From NCBI RefSeq assembly GCF_039939195.1, contig NZ_JBDUUH010000001.1:124001-188000 (forward strand): 64,000 nucleotides of DNA. Direction: 5' to 3'. The notes under the pieces were generated by a model. That model worked only from the letters and a program-made list of their open reading frames with translations, did no database searches and was not told where the DNA came from. Each line of letters begins with the position of its first letter. Position 1 is the stretch's first letter. This document shows, piece after piece, positions 53,370 to 62,796 of this stretch. The position numbers were made by a program, and so were the translations under genes. The DNA comes from Foliimonas ilicis. Its GTDB lineage: Bacteria > Pseudomonadota > Alphaproteobacteria > Rhizobiales > Rhizobiaceae.

Positions 53370-53578
53370 GCGAAGCACCTCCTGCAAATGTAACGCCGCT
53401 GCGTCCCAAACGCCCCTGCCCCGAATGCGGCAAACCTTCGGCCCGCGAAACCTATCCGTTCTGCTCGACGCGCTGCAAGAATGTCGATCTCAACCGCTGG
53501 CTTTCGGGCAGCTATGCCATTCCGGCCACGGAAGAAGAAGACAATCTCGACGATGACGGTCCTGCCAACGCGAATTAA
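53366..53578 (+). CDS. yacG: DNA gyrase inhibitor YacG
   Basis: A 70-residue zinc protein: PCPECGKPS and FCSTRCKNVDLNRWL give the four-Cys site. It binds GyrB and prevents DNA binding. The ATG at 53366 is coupled to maf. Its stop overlaps the stop of the converging EI24 gene. Confidence 0.94.
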   Translation: MSEAPPANVTPLRPKRPCPECGKPSARETYPFCSTRCKNVDLNRWLSGSYAIPATEEEDNLDDDGPANAN

Positions 53579-54273
53579 ACGCGTTTTGCAGCGGATTTAT
53601 GCAGATGAACCATCATGGAAGCCGCAAATAGCGGGGTCAGAAGGTTCAGGAACGGCACGGCAAGAAACGCCGCGATGACCAGTCCGCCCAGAAATACCTG
53701 ACCGCCATTCTCGCGTCTCAAAGCCTTCGCATCGTCTTCCGAGCGAAAGCGCATTGCTGCAAATTCGAAATATTCCCGTCCGAGCAGATAGCCGTTGACC
53801 ATGAAGAAGGCGATGATGTTCACGCCGGGAATAAGCAGAAGCAGCAGCGCCAGAAGATTGCCCAGCACCACGATGCCGAAAAACTTGAGCGACAGGACTG
53901 CGCCGCGGATTGTGGGGAGCGGCTGGCCCGCAGGTTCCTGCGGATAGCTTTCCCGCTCGACCGTTTCGGCGATATCGTCCAGAAAAAGACTGGCGATCAA
54001 AGCTGTCACCGGCGCAATAAGGAATGCCAGCCCGACCGCGATTCCAAGACCCGCAAGCAACGCCGCAACCAGGCTGAACCATCCGGCCCAGCTCGGCGCA
54101 TTCGGAAGCAGCGCGTCGATATAGGGAAGTGCGACCCAGTCGAACACTTCCTTCAGGCCGAACCACAGCGCAATCAAAGCAAGAATCGTCAGGCCGAGCG
54201 TTTTGAAGAAAACCGAGCGGAATTCCTGTGAAAACAACTGGCGAAGTGCGCTGATTGCAGCGTCGAAAACCAT
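53575..54273 (-). CDS. EI24/CysZ-like membrane protein
   Basis: A 232-residue integral membrane protein with about five helices; PVTALIASLFLDDIAETVE and LLIPGVNIIAFFMVNGYLLG followed by REYFE are EI24 family blocks. CysZ members import sulfate, but sequence alone cannot tell transport from another role. It is divergent from the kinase gene at 54424. Confidence 0.82.
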   Translation of the reverse strand: MVFDAAISALRQLFSQEFRSVFFKTLGLTILALIALWFGLKEVFDWVALPYIDALLPNAPSWAGWFSLVAALLAGLGIAVGLAFLIAPVTALIASLFLDDIAETVERESYPQEPAGQPLPTIRGAVLSLKFFGIVVLGNLLALLLLLIPGVNIIAFFMVNGYLLGREYFEFAAMRFRSEDDAKALRRENGGQVFLGGLVIAAFLAVPFLNLLTPLFAASMMVHLHKSAAKRV

Positions 54274-54423
54274 AGGCGCGTCCCCGTGTTATCTGTTTGA
54301 AATAGGAGCGCTGTATGAACTAAGCAAGAATGCGTAGCCGGCGGGCTTTGCAAACACGGCGCGAAAGCGCTAGACCCGCCCCGCGCCATGCCGCACATTG
54401 GCGGCAATTCATGCGGGGGCCTT

Positions 54424-55416
54424 ATGAGCGATATCGACGTTTTGTGCATCGGCAATGCAATTGTGGACATTATCGCGCAATGCGACGATGCGTTTCTGGT
54501 CGAGAACGGCATCATCAAGGGCGCGATGAACCTGATTGATACCGAACGCGCCGAACTGCTTTATTCGCGCATGGGACCGGCGATCGAAGCTTCCGGCGGC
54601 AGTGCCGGTAATACGGCGGCAGGCATCGCCAGCCTCGGCGGGCGTTCCGCATTCTTCGGCAAGGTTTCGCAAGATCATCTGGGCGAAATCTACACCCATG
54701 ACATTCGCGCGCAGGGCGTCGCTTTCGACACGCGACCGTTGACCGGCGAGCCGCCGACCGCGCGTTCCATGATCTTCGTGACGCCGGATGGCGAGCGCTC
54801 GATGAACACCTATCTCGGCGCATGTGTTGAGCTTGGACCCGAAGACGTAGAGGAAGAGAAGGCGAAAGCAGCGAAAGTCACCTATTTCGAAGGTTATCTC
54901 TGGGATCCGCCGCGCGCCAAGGAAGCAATCCGGCTGACGGCAGAACATGCCCACGCAGCAGGCCGCGAATTCTCGATGACGCTGTCCGATCCATTCTGCG
55001 TCGACCGTTATCGCGCGGAGTTCCTCGACCTGATGCGGTCGGGCACAGTCGATATCGTCTTCTCGAACGAAAGCGAAGCAAAGTCGCTCTACCAGACGGA
55101 ATCCTTCGAAGTCGCGCTCGAAGCGATCCGCAAGGATTGCAAGCTGGCCGCCGTTACCCGCTCTGAAAAAGGCTCGGTCATTGTTCGAGGCGACGAGACT
55201 GTTTCAGTTCCGGCCATCGAAATCGAACGTCTGGTCGATACGACCGGTGCAGGCGATCTTTACGCGGCCGGTTTTCTGTTTGGCTACACTTCCGGGCGTT
55301 CGCTGAGGGATTGCGGCTTGCTCGGCTCGCTGGCGGCAGGCCTCGTCATCCAGCAGATCGGCCCGCGTCCACGGCAGAGCTTGCGTGAAGCGGCACAGCA
55401 GGCTGGACTTCTTTAA
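54424..55416 (+). CDS. PfkB family carbohydrate/adenosine kinase
   Basis: A 330-residue ribokinase-fold enzyme. SGGSAGNTAAGIASLGG and GKVSQDHLGEIYTHD form the sugar-binding part, and VDTTGAGDLYAAGFLFG holds the GAGD anion hole with the catalytic Asp. The lid and length suit the adenosine/sugar kinase branch common in Rhizobiales. It is alone between an opposite gene and repeats. The substrate is not certain; adenosine is the best guess. Confidence 0.88.
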   Translation: MSDIDVLCIGNAIVDIIAQCDDAFLVENGIIKGAMNLIDTERAELLYSRMGPAIEASGGSAGNTAAGIASLGGRSAFFGKVSQDHLGEIYTHDIRAQGVAFDTRPLTGEPPTARSMIFVTPDGERSMNTYLGACVELGPEDVEEEKAKAAKVTYFEGYLWDPPRAKEAIRLTAEHAHAAGREFSMTLSDPFCVDRYRAEFLDLMRSGTVDIVFSNESEAKSLYQTESFEVALEAIRKDCKLAAVTRSEKGSVIVRGDETVSVPAIEIERLVDTTGAGDLYAAGFLFGYTSGRSLRDCGLLGSLAAGLVIQQIGPRPRQSLREAAQQAGLL

Positions 55417-55426
55417 GGAGTTAGAA

Positions 55427-55479
55427 CCCCCTCTCCGGTTTGCTTCGCAAACCACCTCTCCCCCGCAAGCGGGGCGAGG
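55427..55479. repeat. Palindromic intergenic repeat, left copy
   Basis: About 45 bases here (gtttgcttcgcaaac core) return as the reverse complement at 56354–56400. The two copies face each other across the IS element. Confidence 0.75.
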
Positions 55480-55566
55480 AAGGAGCCAAGCATGTAACGT
55501 TGTTCTACGACGAAGCAGAAAGCTCCCCCAACACTCGCCACCGCTTTTCCTCACCCCCACGAGTGG

Positions 55567-56355
55567 GGGACTGTTCACACAGGACTCATAATGTGCTTTC
55601 GGTTGAAGAACATATCCAAGGTTATATCGAGCATCTGATAGGTCTTGGAGATGCGTTTAGAACGCCGGTTGAAGCGCGCCAGCATATCTCGGATCGATGA
55701 GTTGGATGACTCGATAAGGTGCGTTTGAGCCTTGGTTTGGATATGGGGTTCGGCGACGCCATTACGCTGGAAGGCCAGGGCATAGCAGGAGTTGGCATCG
55801 GTGAAGATCGCCCCGATCTGGCCGACGGCCTTCTTGGCCAGACGATAAATGGTGATGGCGCTTGTCACGCCTTTGTCGCCGATATGATAGGCTACGACCC
55901 GGCGCTGCCGGCGGCTATAGGCAGTCCAAACGACTGCCCGCTGCGCTTTTTTTGAACGAAGGTATAGATTTCGTCCATCTCGATGATGTCCGGTTCGCCT
56001 GCGGCAAGAGGCTCGGCCCGGGCCAGGCGCTGCTGCATCGCGGCATGGTCCTGACGTATCCATTTGAGCACCGCCGCAGGCGAGGCGTTCAGCACCCGGC
56101 CGATGGCGCGGATGCCCATGCTATTCAGATACATCTGAACAGCCATCGCCTTGGTCTGTGGACTGAACTTGGGCACCCGGTCGGTGCAATAGCGGCCGCA
56201 GTCGCGGCACCTGTAGCGCTGATACCCACTCTTATGGCCACGCTTGATCAGCGCAGCGCTGCTACAGTCAGGACAATGCATCCGCCAACCTTCCAAGCAA
56301 ATCATTCCAAAGTCAGGCCAGTAGAATCCTCAACGCGCACTTTGTAAACAGTTCC
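55567..56355 (-). mobile_element. IS1-family insertion sequence (about 789 bp)
   Basis: The ends GGGACTGTTCACACA and, on the other strand, GGAACTGTTTACAAA are imperfect inverted repeats. Inside are two overlapping frames for an InsA-type zinc protein and an InsB-type DDE transposase. The transposase stop lies in the left end, as usual for IS1. I see no clear target duplication. It sits within a palindromic repeat. Confidence 0.82.
55575..56281 (-). CDS. IS1-family transposase InsAB', made by -1 frameshift
   Basis: InsA (56281 down to 55892, 129 residues) has a zinc finger CPDCSSAALIKRGHKSGYQR then CRDCGRYC, and a helix-turn-helix. A run of seven A at 55947–55953 (minus strand, AAAAAAAG) lets ribosomes slip to the -1 frame, giving the full transposase to 55575. 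DDE residues are in place: EMDEIYTFV, FTDANSCY and LIESSNSS. Apparently intact and able to move. Confidence 0.85.
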
Positions 56356-56400
56356 GCTTGCGGGGGAGAGGTGGTTTGCGAAGCAAACCAAAGAGGGGGT
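56354..56400. repeat. Palindromic intergenic repeat, right copy
   Basis: The inverted copy of 55427–55479 directly beyond the IS right end, close to the isochorismatase gene stop. Confidence 0.75.
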
Positions 56401-56420
56401 CTTCGCTACCCGACCGCTGC

Positions 56421-57098
56421 TCAAAGCCCCTCATAAATCTCCGCAGCGTTCTCGTATGAATAGCGCAGCGGCACCGAGCCTTCGACCATCCACACATCGA
56501 CCCTGTCGCCAGCCAGAAGCCGGCAAGCGCCGTCCGTATCGGTCACGGCACCGCCATAGAGACGGTTTGCCAGATTGAGAATCCCGGTTTGGTGCATAGC
56601 CTGGCTGCCACTGCCGCAGGCGTCCTTGACCAGCAGCACCCGCAGGCCCCGCGCCACCGCGCCCTTCACGGTGGCCTCGATGCAGGCTTCCGTCCAGACG
56701 CCCGAAACCATCACCCATTCGACGCCCTGAAGCTTCTGTTCAAGCTTGCCATCGCCGAAGGCGCTGGCTTCGGTTTTCACAAGCAGTTCTTCACCCGCCG
56801 CCGGTTCGGTTTCCGGGCAAAGTGCTGTCAGCGGGTCGCTGGCATCGCTGAAAGCCGACAGGCCGTTTTCCATTACCGGATGGAAATGGCGCAGCCGCAA
56901 AGTGCTCATGTCGACAATGTAGGCAAAGTGGAAAAGCGGTATCTTTGCCCCGCGCGCCGCTTTTTGCAGGCGCTGAACATTCGACAGAACCTTGTCGAAC
57001 CCCTCAACGAGATACCGCGCGTCCTGCCGATGCTCTTCCTGCATATCGACAAAGAGTGCCGCCATGCGGCTTGTATCGACAGACAGCGGGCGCTTCAT
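56421..57098 (-). CDS. Isochorismatase-family cysteine hydrolase
   Basis: A 225-residue soluble enzyme with the Asp-Lys-Cys triad in order: ALFVDMQEEH, LLVKTEASAFGD and SGVWTEACIEATVKGAV. Such enzymes hydrolyse amides or isochorismate-like ethers, for example nicotinamide. The ATG at 57098 follows GGAAGA. Its substrate cannot be told. It is alone, with a 150-base gap to maeB in which nothing is seen. Confidence 0.9.
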   Translation of the reverse strand: MKRPLSVDTSRMAALFVDMQEEHRQDARYLVEGFDKVLSNVQRLQKAARGAKIPLFHFAYIVDMSTLRLRHFHPVMENGLSAFSDASDPLTALCPETEPAAGEELLVKTEASAFGDGKLEQKLQGVEWVMVSGVWTEACIEATVKGAVARGLRVLLVKDACGSGSQAMHQTGILNLANRLYGGAVTDTDGACRLLAGDRVDVWMVEGSVPLRYSYENAAEIYEGL

Positions 57099-57248
57099 GA
57101 ATCGTCTTCCCAAATCAGGTCTTATTCCTGGCTGGAAAGACAACTCAACATGATTTCACCCGCTGTCTGCGGAACGACGATAGATGCCGTTTTTCTTTTC
57201 TGCGCAATTCCGGACGAAAAACCGCGGCACACTTTTCCTGGAATTGCT

Positions 57249-59534
57249 TTAAGCCCCGGCTGTATAGGCAGCGATTGCCGCCATGTTGACGATATCGCTG
57301 TCCTTTGCGTTCAGCGGCACGATCTGAACCGGCTTGTTGAGGCCGACCAGAAGCGGGCCGATGACGGTCGAACCGCCGAGTTCCTGCAACATTTTCGTCG
57401 AGATCGATGCCGAGTGGAACGCCGGCATGACCAGCACATTCGCCGGACCGGAAAGACGGCAGAACGGATATTGCTGCAAAAGGCGTGGATTGAGCGCGAC
57501 ATCGGCAGCCATTTCGCCATCATATTCGAAATCGACGCGGCGTTTGTCGAGGATCTTCACCGCTTCCTGAACACGCTCGGAACGCTCGCCTGCCGGATGG
57601 CCGAAAGTCGAATAGGCGAGCATGGCGACGCGTGGCTCATAGCCCATGCGGCGCGCGAAACCGGCTGCTTCCTCGGCGATGTCCGCGATCTGCTCAGAGT
57701 TCGGCATATCGTGCACCGCCGTATCGGCAACGAGCACGGTGCGCCCGCGGCAAAGCGCTATGGAAACGCCGATGACACGGTGTCCGGGCTTCGCATCGAT
57801 CACGCGGCGCACATCTTCCAGCGCGGTCGAGTAATTGCGCGTGACGCCCGTGACCACGGCATCCGCATCGCCCAGAGCCAGCATGCAAGCGGCGAAATGG
57901 TTGCGGTCATTGTTGATCAGGCGCTGGCAATCACGCAGCAAATATCCCTTCCGCTGCATGCGTTCATAGAGATAGTCCGCATAGATCGCATTCTTGCGCG
58001 ACAGGCGCGCATTGATGATCTCGATGCCCGGCTTGTTCAAATCGACGCCTGCATTGCGGGCGTGTTCCTTGATGACATCATCGCGACCGACCAGAATGGC
58101 GGTGCCGAGCTTCTGGTTTGCGTAGGAAACGGCGGCGCGCATGACCTGCTCTTCCTCGCCCTCGGCGAAGACGACGCGCTTGGGCTGGCGGCGAACGCGG
58201 TCGTAGATGCGCTGCAAGGTCGAGGCGATTGGATCGCGACGCGCCGAAAGCTCATTGGCGTATTTGGTGAAATCGACAATCGGCTTGCGCGCGACGCCCG
58301 AATCCATCGCCGCTTTTGCAACCGCGACCGGAATGGCCGAGATCAGCCGCGGGTCGAAGGGAACCGGGATGATGTAGTTCGGGCCAAACTTTGGACGAAT
58401 ACCCTGATAAGCTGCAGCCACATCGTCCGGCACGTCTTCGCGAGCGAGTTCGGCCAGAGCCTGTGCTGCCGCGATCTTCATATCGTCATTGATCGTGGTC
58501 GCCCGCACGTCGAGCGCGCCGCGGAAGATGTATGGGAAGCCAAGCACGTTGTTGACCTGGTTCGGATAGTCCGAGCGCCCGGTCGCCATGATGGCGTCGG
58601 TGCGTATTTCGGCCACTTCCTCCGGGATGATTTCCGGATCGGGGTTGGCCATAGCGAAGATGATCGGGTTCTTGGCCATGGATTGCACCATGGCAGGCGT
58701 CAGCGCGCCCTTGGCGGAGACGCCATAGAACACGTCGGCACCGTCGAGAGCCTCGGCCAGCGTGCGCTTGTCGGTTTTTATGGCATGCGCCGACTTCCAC
58801 TGGTTCATGCCTTCGGTGCGGCCCTGATAGACCACGCCTTTCGTGTCGCACAAAATGACGTTTTCGGACGGGAAGCCCATCGACTTGATAAGCTCGATGC
58901 AGGCAATGCCCGCCGCGCCCGCGCCATTGCAGACGAGCTTCGTCGTCTTCATGTCGCGACCGGTGATTTCCAGCGCGTTGATGAGGCCCGCAACCGCGAT
59001 GATCGCCGTTCCATGCTGGTCGTCATGGAAAACCGGGATGTCCATCAGTTCCCGCAGGCGCTGCTCGATGATAAAGCAATCGGGCGCCTTGATGTCTTCG
59101 AGGTTGATGCCGCCGAAGGACGGTCCGAGAAAGCGCACGCAATTTACGAATTCGTCCACATCGGACGTATCGACTTCAAGATCGATGGAATCCACATCGG
59201 CAAAGCGCTTGAACAGCACGGCCTTGCCTTCCATGACCGGCTTGGAGGCGAGAGCGCCGAGATTACCGAGGCCCAGAATGGCGGTTCCGTTCGAGATCAC
59301 GGCGACCATGTTGCCGCGTGTCGTGTAATCGAACGCGCGGGAGGGGTCTTCGGCAATCGCCAGAACCGGAGCGGCAACGCCCGGCGAATAGGCGAGCGAC
59401 AGGTCGCGCTGAGTCGCCATCGGCTTGGTCGGGCTGATTTCCAGCTTTCCGGGTCTGCCCTGCGCGTGAAAATCGAGCGCTTCCTGCGCACTTACCGATG
59501 GACCGGCATTATCCTGCTTGTTTTTAGAAGCCAT
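57249..59534 (-). CDS. maeB: NADP-dependent malic enzyme MaeB with phosphotransacetylase-like domain
   Basis: A 761-residue protein. Residues 1–430 form malic enzyme (SLAYSPGVAAPVLAIAEDPS, FHDDQHGTAIIAVAGLINAL, VCNGAGAAGIACIELI), turning malate into pyruvate with NADP. Residues 440–760 form the PTA-like regulatory domain (VFAEGEEEQVMRAAVSYANQ, DADAVVTGVTRNY, SGPANVLVMPAFHSAS). The size is usual for MaeB. It works with the DctA-type dicarboxylate uptake. A long open frame on the other strand is only its shadow. Confidence 0.95.
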   Translation of the reverse strand: MASKNKQDNAGPSVSAQEALDFHAQGRPGKLEISPTKPMATQRDLSLAYSPGVAAPVLAIAEDPSRAFDYTTRGNMVAVISNGTAILGLGNLGALASKPVMEGKAVLFKRFADVDSIDLEVDTSDVDEFVNCVRFLGPSFGGINLEDIKAPDCFIIEQRLRELMDIPVFHDDQHGTAIIAVAGLINALEITGRDMKTTKLVCNGAGAAGIACIELIKSMGFPSENVILCDTKGVVYQGRTEGMNQWKSAHAIKTDKRTLAEALDGADVFYGVSAKGALTPAMVQSMAKNPIIFAMANPDPEIIPEEVAEIRTDAIMATGRSDYPNQVNNVLGFPYIFRGALDVRATTINDDMKIAAAQALAELAREDVPDDVAAAYQGIRPKFGPNYIIPVPFDPRLISAIPVAVAKAAMDSGVARKPIVDFTKYANELSARRDPIASTLQRIYDRVRRQPKRVVFAEGEEEQVMRAAVSYANQKLGTAILVGRDDVIKEHARNAGVDLNKPGIEIINARLSRKNAIYADYLYERMQRKGYLLRDCQRLINNDRNHFAACMLALGDADAVVTGVTRNYSTALEDVRRVIDAKPGHRVIGVSIALCRGRTVLVADTAVHDMPNSEQIADIAEEAAGFARRMGYEPRVAMLAYSTFGHPAGERSERVQEAVKILDKRRVDFEYDGEMAADVALNPRLLQQYPFCRLSGPANVLVMPAFHSASISTKMLQELGGSTVIGPLLVGLNKPVQIVPLNAKDSDIVNMAAIAAYTAGA

Positions 59535-59640
59535 GAACTACGGTATCCTCCCGATGCCACTTCTTTTTGTGGAGCGTTCGGAATTAAGGGTACACATCGC
59601 CGCTGTAAACAGCCAAGCATGAAGATAGACCTTTTTCGGA

Positions 59641-62364
59641 ATGACCGTGAAACACGAAACGACAATATCCGCAGACGATTCGGCATCCGCGCCAATGACG
59701 CCGATGATGGAGCAGTTCGTCGAAATAAAATCGGCGAATGCGGATTCGCTGCTTTTCTATCGCATGGGCGATTTCTACGAGATGTTCTTCGAGGATGCCG
59801 AAATAGCCTCGCGGGCTCTCGGCATTGCGCTGACCAAGCGCGGCAAGCATCAGGGTCAGGATATCCCGATGTGCGGCGTGCCGGTTCACGCCGCCGACGA
59901 TTATCTGCAAAAGCTGATCGGGCAGGGCTTTCGCGTCGCCGTCTGCGAGCAGATGGAGGACCCAGCCGAGGCGAAGAAGCGCGGCTCGAAATCGGTCGTA
60001 CGCCGCGACGTGGTGCGTCTCGTCACCCCCGGCACCATCACCGAGGACAAGCTTCTCGCACCTTCGGAATCTAACTTCCTGATGGCGCTTGGCCGCGTGA
60101 AAGGCGGTGACAATGGCAGCTTCGCGCTTGCCTGGATCGATATATCGACAGGGCTTTTCCGTGTCACCGAAGCGAGTTTCGACGGGCTGTTGGCCGATAT
60201 ATTGCGGATCGACCCGCGCGAATTGATCGTCGCGGACACCGTATTTCACGATGAAGAACTGCGCCCGGTTTTCGACGTTCTGGGGCGCGTTGCCAGCCCG
60301 CAGCCGTCGAGCCTGTTCGATTCGACCGCAGCGCCGGAGCGCATCGCCCGCTTCTTCGAGGTAGCGACGACCGAGAGTTTCGGCACATTCTCCCGCGTCG
60401 AGTTGTCGGCGATTTCAGGCATCATCGCCTATGTCGAGAAAACGCAGAAGGCCGAGCGCCCACCACTTTCAAGGCCCGAACGCGAACAGGCAGGCTCGAC
60501 GCTTTTCATCGACCCGGCAACCCGCGCCAGCCTTGAACTGCTGCGCACGACAAGCGGCAACCGCGACGGCTCGCTTTTCAAGGCGATAGACCGGACAGTG
60601 ACGGGTGCGGGCGCGCGGCTTCTGGCGGACAGGCTCATGTCGCCACTGACTGCGCCCCAAAAGATCAACGAGCGACTGGATTCGGTCGGCTTCTTCATAG
60701 ACGACCACCGCCTTTGCGACGCGCTCCGTGCCGTGCTGAAGGGCATTGCGGATATGCCGCGCGCGCTGTCGCGCCTTGCGCTGAACCGTGGCGGCCCGCG
60801 TGATCTTGGTGCACTGCGAACAGGCTTTGCGGCGGCGTCCGAAATCGCGGAAACCTTCGACGGCGCAATCCTGCCGCTGGAATTGCAGCAGGCAATCGAT
60901 GCGCTGAAGGCTCTTCCCGCCGATTTCCGCGATCATCTGACGAGCGCCATTTCGGACGAGTTGCCGCTTCTGAAACGCGACGGCGGTTTCGTGCGATCCG
61001 GTTACAATTCCGAACTCGATGAAATGCGCGGTCTGCGTGACGAATCGCGCCGCGTCATCGCCGGGATGGAGCGTGATCTGATTGAGGAGACGGGCATCCG
61101 CTCGCTCAAGATCAGGCACAACAATGTGCTCGGCTACTACATCGAAGTCACCGCCAACCATCAATCGATCATGATGGGGACCGACGAGGCGAAAGCGCGC
61201 TTCATCCATCGCCAGACCATGGCAAGCGCGATGCGCTTCACCACCACAGAACTTGCCGGGCTTGAAACGAAAATCGCCAATGCGGCTGACCGGGCGCTTT
61301 CGATCGAACTCGGCGTGTTCGAAAAACTGCTCGTTGAAGCCGTTTCGCATGCCGATTCCATACGGGCGGGCGCGGATGCCCTAGCGGTTCTCGACCTTTC
61401 CGCAGCGCTCGCAATTCTCGCCTCGCGGGAAGGCTGGTGCCGCGCGACCGTCGATGCCAGCCTCGATTTCGAGATTTTGGGCGGGCGGCATCCAGTCGTG
61501 GAACAGGCATTGCGTCAGGCCGCGCAAAATCCTTTCGTCGCGAATGATTGCAGCCTTTCGCCCGAAAACGGTGAGAAATTCGGGGCGATCTGGCTGCTTA
61601 CCGGCCCGAATATGGGCGGTAAATCGACTTTTCTGCGCCAGAATGCGCTGATTGCGATACTCGCGCAGATGGGGTCCTACGTGCCTGCCGCAAGCGCGCG
61701 CATCGGCGTCGTCGACCGCCTGTTCAGCCGCGTCGGCGCATCCGACGATCTTGCGCGCGGGCGCTCGACCTTCATGGTCGAGATGGTCGAAACGGCAGCG
61801 ATCCTCAATCAGGCTGGCGAAAGAGCACTGGTCATTCTCGATGAGATCGGGCGCGGCACCTCGACCTTCGACGGCCTTTCGATTGCCTGGGCGGCGGTCG
61901 AATATCTGCACGAAAAGAATTGCTGCCGCGCGATCTTCGCCACCCATTTCCATGAAATGACAGCACTCGCCGGCAAGCTGGTGCGTCTTCACAACGTCAC
62001 CATGCGCGTCAAGGAATGGGAAGGCGATGTCGTCTTCCTGCATGAAGTCGGCAAGGGTGCAGCAGACCGCTCCTACGGCGTTCAGGTCGCGCGCCTCGCT
62101 GGTCTGCCTGAAGCCGTGGTCAGCCGCGCCAAGGATGTTCTGCATCAGCTTGAGGCTGGAGAAACGTCCGGCAAGGCCGATAGGCTGGTCGACGACCTTC
62201 CGCTGTTCAGCGCGATCGTGAAAAAGGAAGCTCCGAAGCAGTCCGGACCTGATCCGCTGCAAAAGGCGCTGGCTTCCATCGCGCCGGACGAAATGACGCC
62301 GCGCGAAGCGCTGGAGGCGCTTTATACGCTCAAAGGCCTTGCGAAGCAGACACCGTCTGCATGA
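59641..62364 (+). CDS. mutS: DNA mismatch repair protein MutS
   Basis: A 907-residue protein. The mismatch-binding motif is in YRMGDFYEMFFEDAE (Phe-x-Glu near residue 46), the core and clamp follow, and the ABC-type ATPase has TGPNMGGKSTFLRQNAL, FMVEMVETAAILNQA and LVILDEIGRGTSTFDGLS with THFHEM. A C-terminal tail DEMTPREALEALYTLKGLAK forms the tetramer contact. It is divergent from maeB over 106 bases, where both promoters lie, and overlaps the next gene by four bases. Confidence 0.97.
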   Translation: MTVKHETTISADDSASAPMTPMMEQFVEIKSANADSLLFYRMGDFYEMFFEDAEIASRALGIALTKRGKHQGQDIPMCGVPVHAADDYLQKLIGQGFRVAVCEQMEDPAEAKKRGSKSVVRRDVVRLVTPGTITEDKLLAPSESNFLMALGRVKGGDNGSFALAWIDISTGLFRVTEASFDGLLADILRIDPRELIVADTVFHDEELRPVFDVLGRVASPQPSSLFDSTAAPERIARFFEVATTESFGTFSRVELSAISGIIAYVEKTQKAERPPLSRPEREQAGSTLFIDPATRASLELLRTTSGNRDGSLFKAIDRTVTGAGARLLADRLMSPLTAPQKINERLDSVGFFIDDHRLCDALRAVLKGIADMPRALSRLALNRGGPRDLGALRTGFAAASEIAETFDGAILPLELQQAIDALKALPADFRDHLTSAISDELPLLKRDGGFVRSGYNSELDEMRGLRDESRRVIAGMERDLIEETGIRSLKIRHNNVLGYYIEVTANHQSIMMGTDEAKARFIHRQTMASAMRFTTTELAGLETKIANAADRALSIELGVFEKLLVEAVSHADSIRAGADALAVLDLSAALAILASREGWCRATVDASLDFEILGGRHPVVEQALRQAAQNPFVANDCSLSPENGEKFGAIWLLTGPNMGGKSTFLRQNALIAILAQMGSYVPAASARIGVVDRLFSRVGASDDLARGRSTFMVEMVETAAILNQAGERALVILDEIGRGTSTFDGLSIAWAAVEYLHEKNCCRAIFATHFHEMTALAGKLVRLHNVTMRVKEWEGDVVFLHEVGKGAADRSYGVQVARLAGLPEAVVSRAKDVLHQLEAGETSGKADRLVDDLPLFSAIVKKEAPKQSGPDPLQKALASIAPDEMTPREALEALYTLKGLAKQTPSA

Positions 62365-62795
62365 TCGCGCTTGGCGCCTATGCCGGGCTGTTCACATCCG
62401 CACTCATTGCCGCCACGCTGCTTCCCATGCAGTCGGAAGCCGTGCTCGTCGGCCTTCTGATTGCGGAATATTCGCCGGCACTTTTGCTGATCGTGGCGAC
62501 AGCGGGAAATGTTCTGGGTTCGGCAATCAACTGGCTGCTCGGACGCCAGGTCGAGCGCTTCCAGGACCGTAGCTGGTTTCCGGCAAGCCCAGAGCGCCTT
62601 GAGCGCGCCTCGAACTGGTATCGAAAATACGGGCGCTGGTCGCTGCTTCTCAGTTGGGCGCCGGTGATCGGCGACCCGCTGACGCTGGTTGCAGGCGTTT
62701 TGCGCGAACCGTTCTGGACATTCCTGCTGATCGTCACGATTGCGAAATTCGGCCGCTACGCGGTTCTTACAGCCGTGACGCTCAATCTTATCTAG
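62361..62795 (+). CDS. Small DedA/YqaA-type membrane protein
   Basis: A 144-residue membrane protein with four helices; ATLLPMQSEAVLVGLLIAEY and ATAGNVLGSAINWLLGRQVE, then WAPVIGDPLTLVAGVLREP are hallmarks of the YqaA branch of the SNARE-associated/DedA family. It may be a lipid flippase-like protein. Translation is coupled to mutS by ATGA. Confidence 0.88.
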   Translation: MIALGAYAGLFTSALIAATLLPMQSEAVLVGLLIAEYSPALLLIVATAGNVLGSAINWLLGRQVERFQDRSWFPASPERLERASNWYRKYGRWSLLLSWAPVIGDPLTLVAGVLREPFWTFLLIVTIAKFGRYAVLTAVTLNLI

Positions 62796-62796
62796 A

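Noticed and set aside
55558..56365. Target-site duplication of the IS element
   Set aside because: The 8–9 bases on the two sides (about gagtggg… and gcttgcggg) do not match.
56589..60074. Open reading frame of 1161 codons on the plus strand
   Set aside because: It runs opposite to maeB and into the start of mutS, has no ribosome site or recognisable domain, and its composition is what a high-GC antisense shadow gives.
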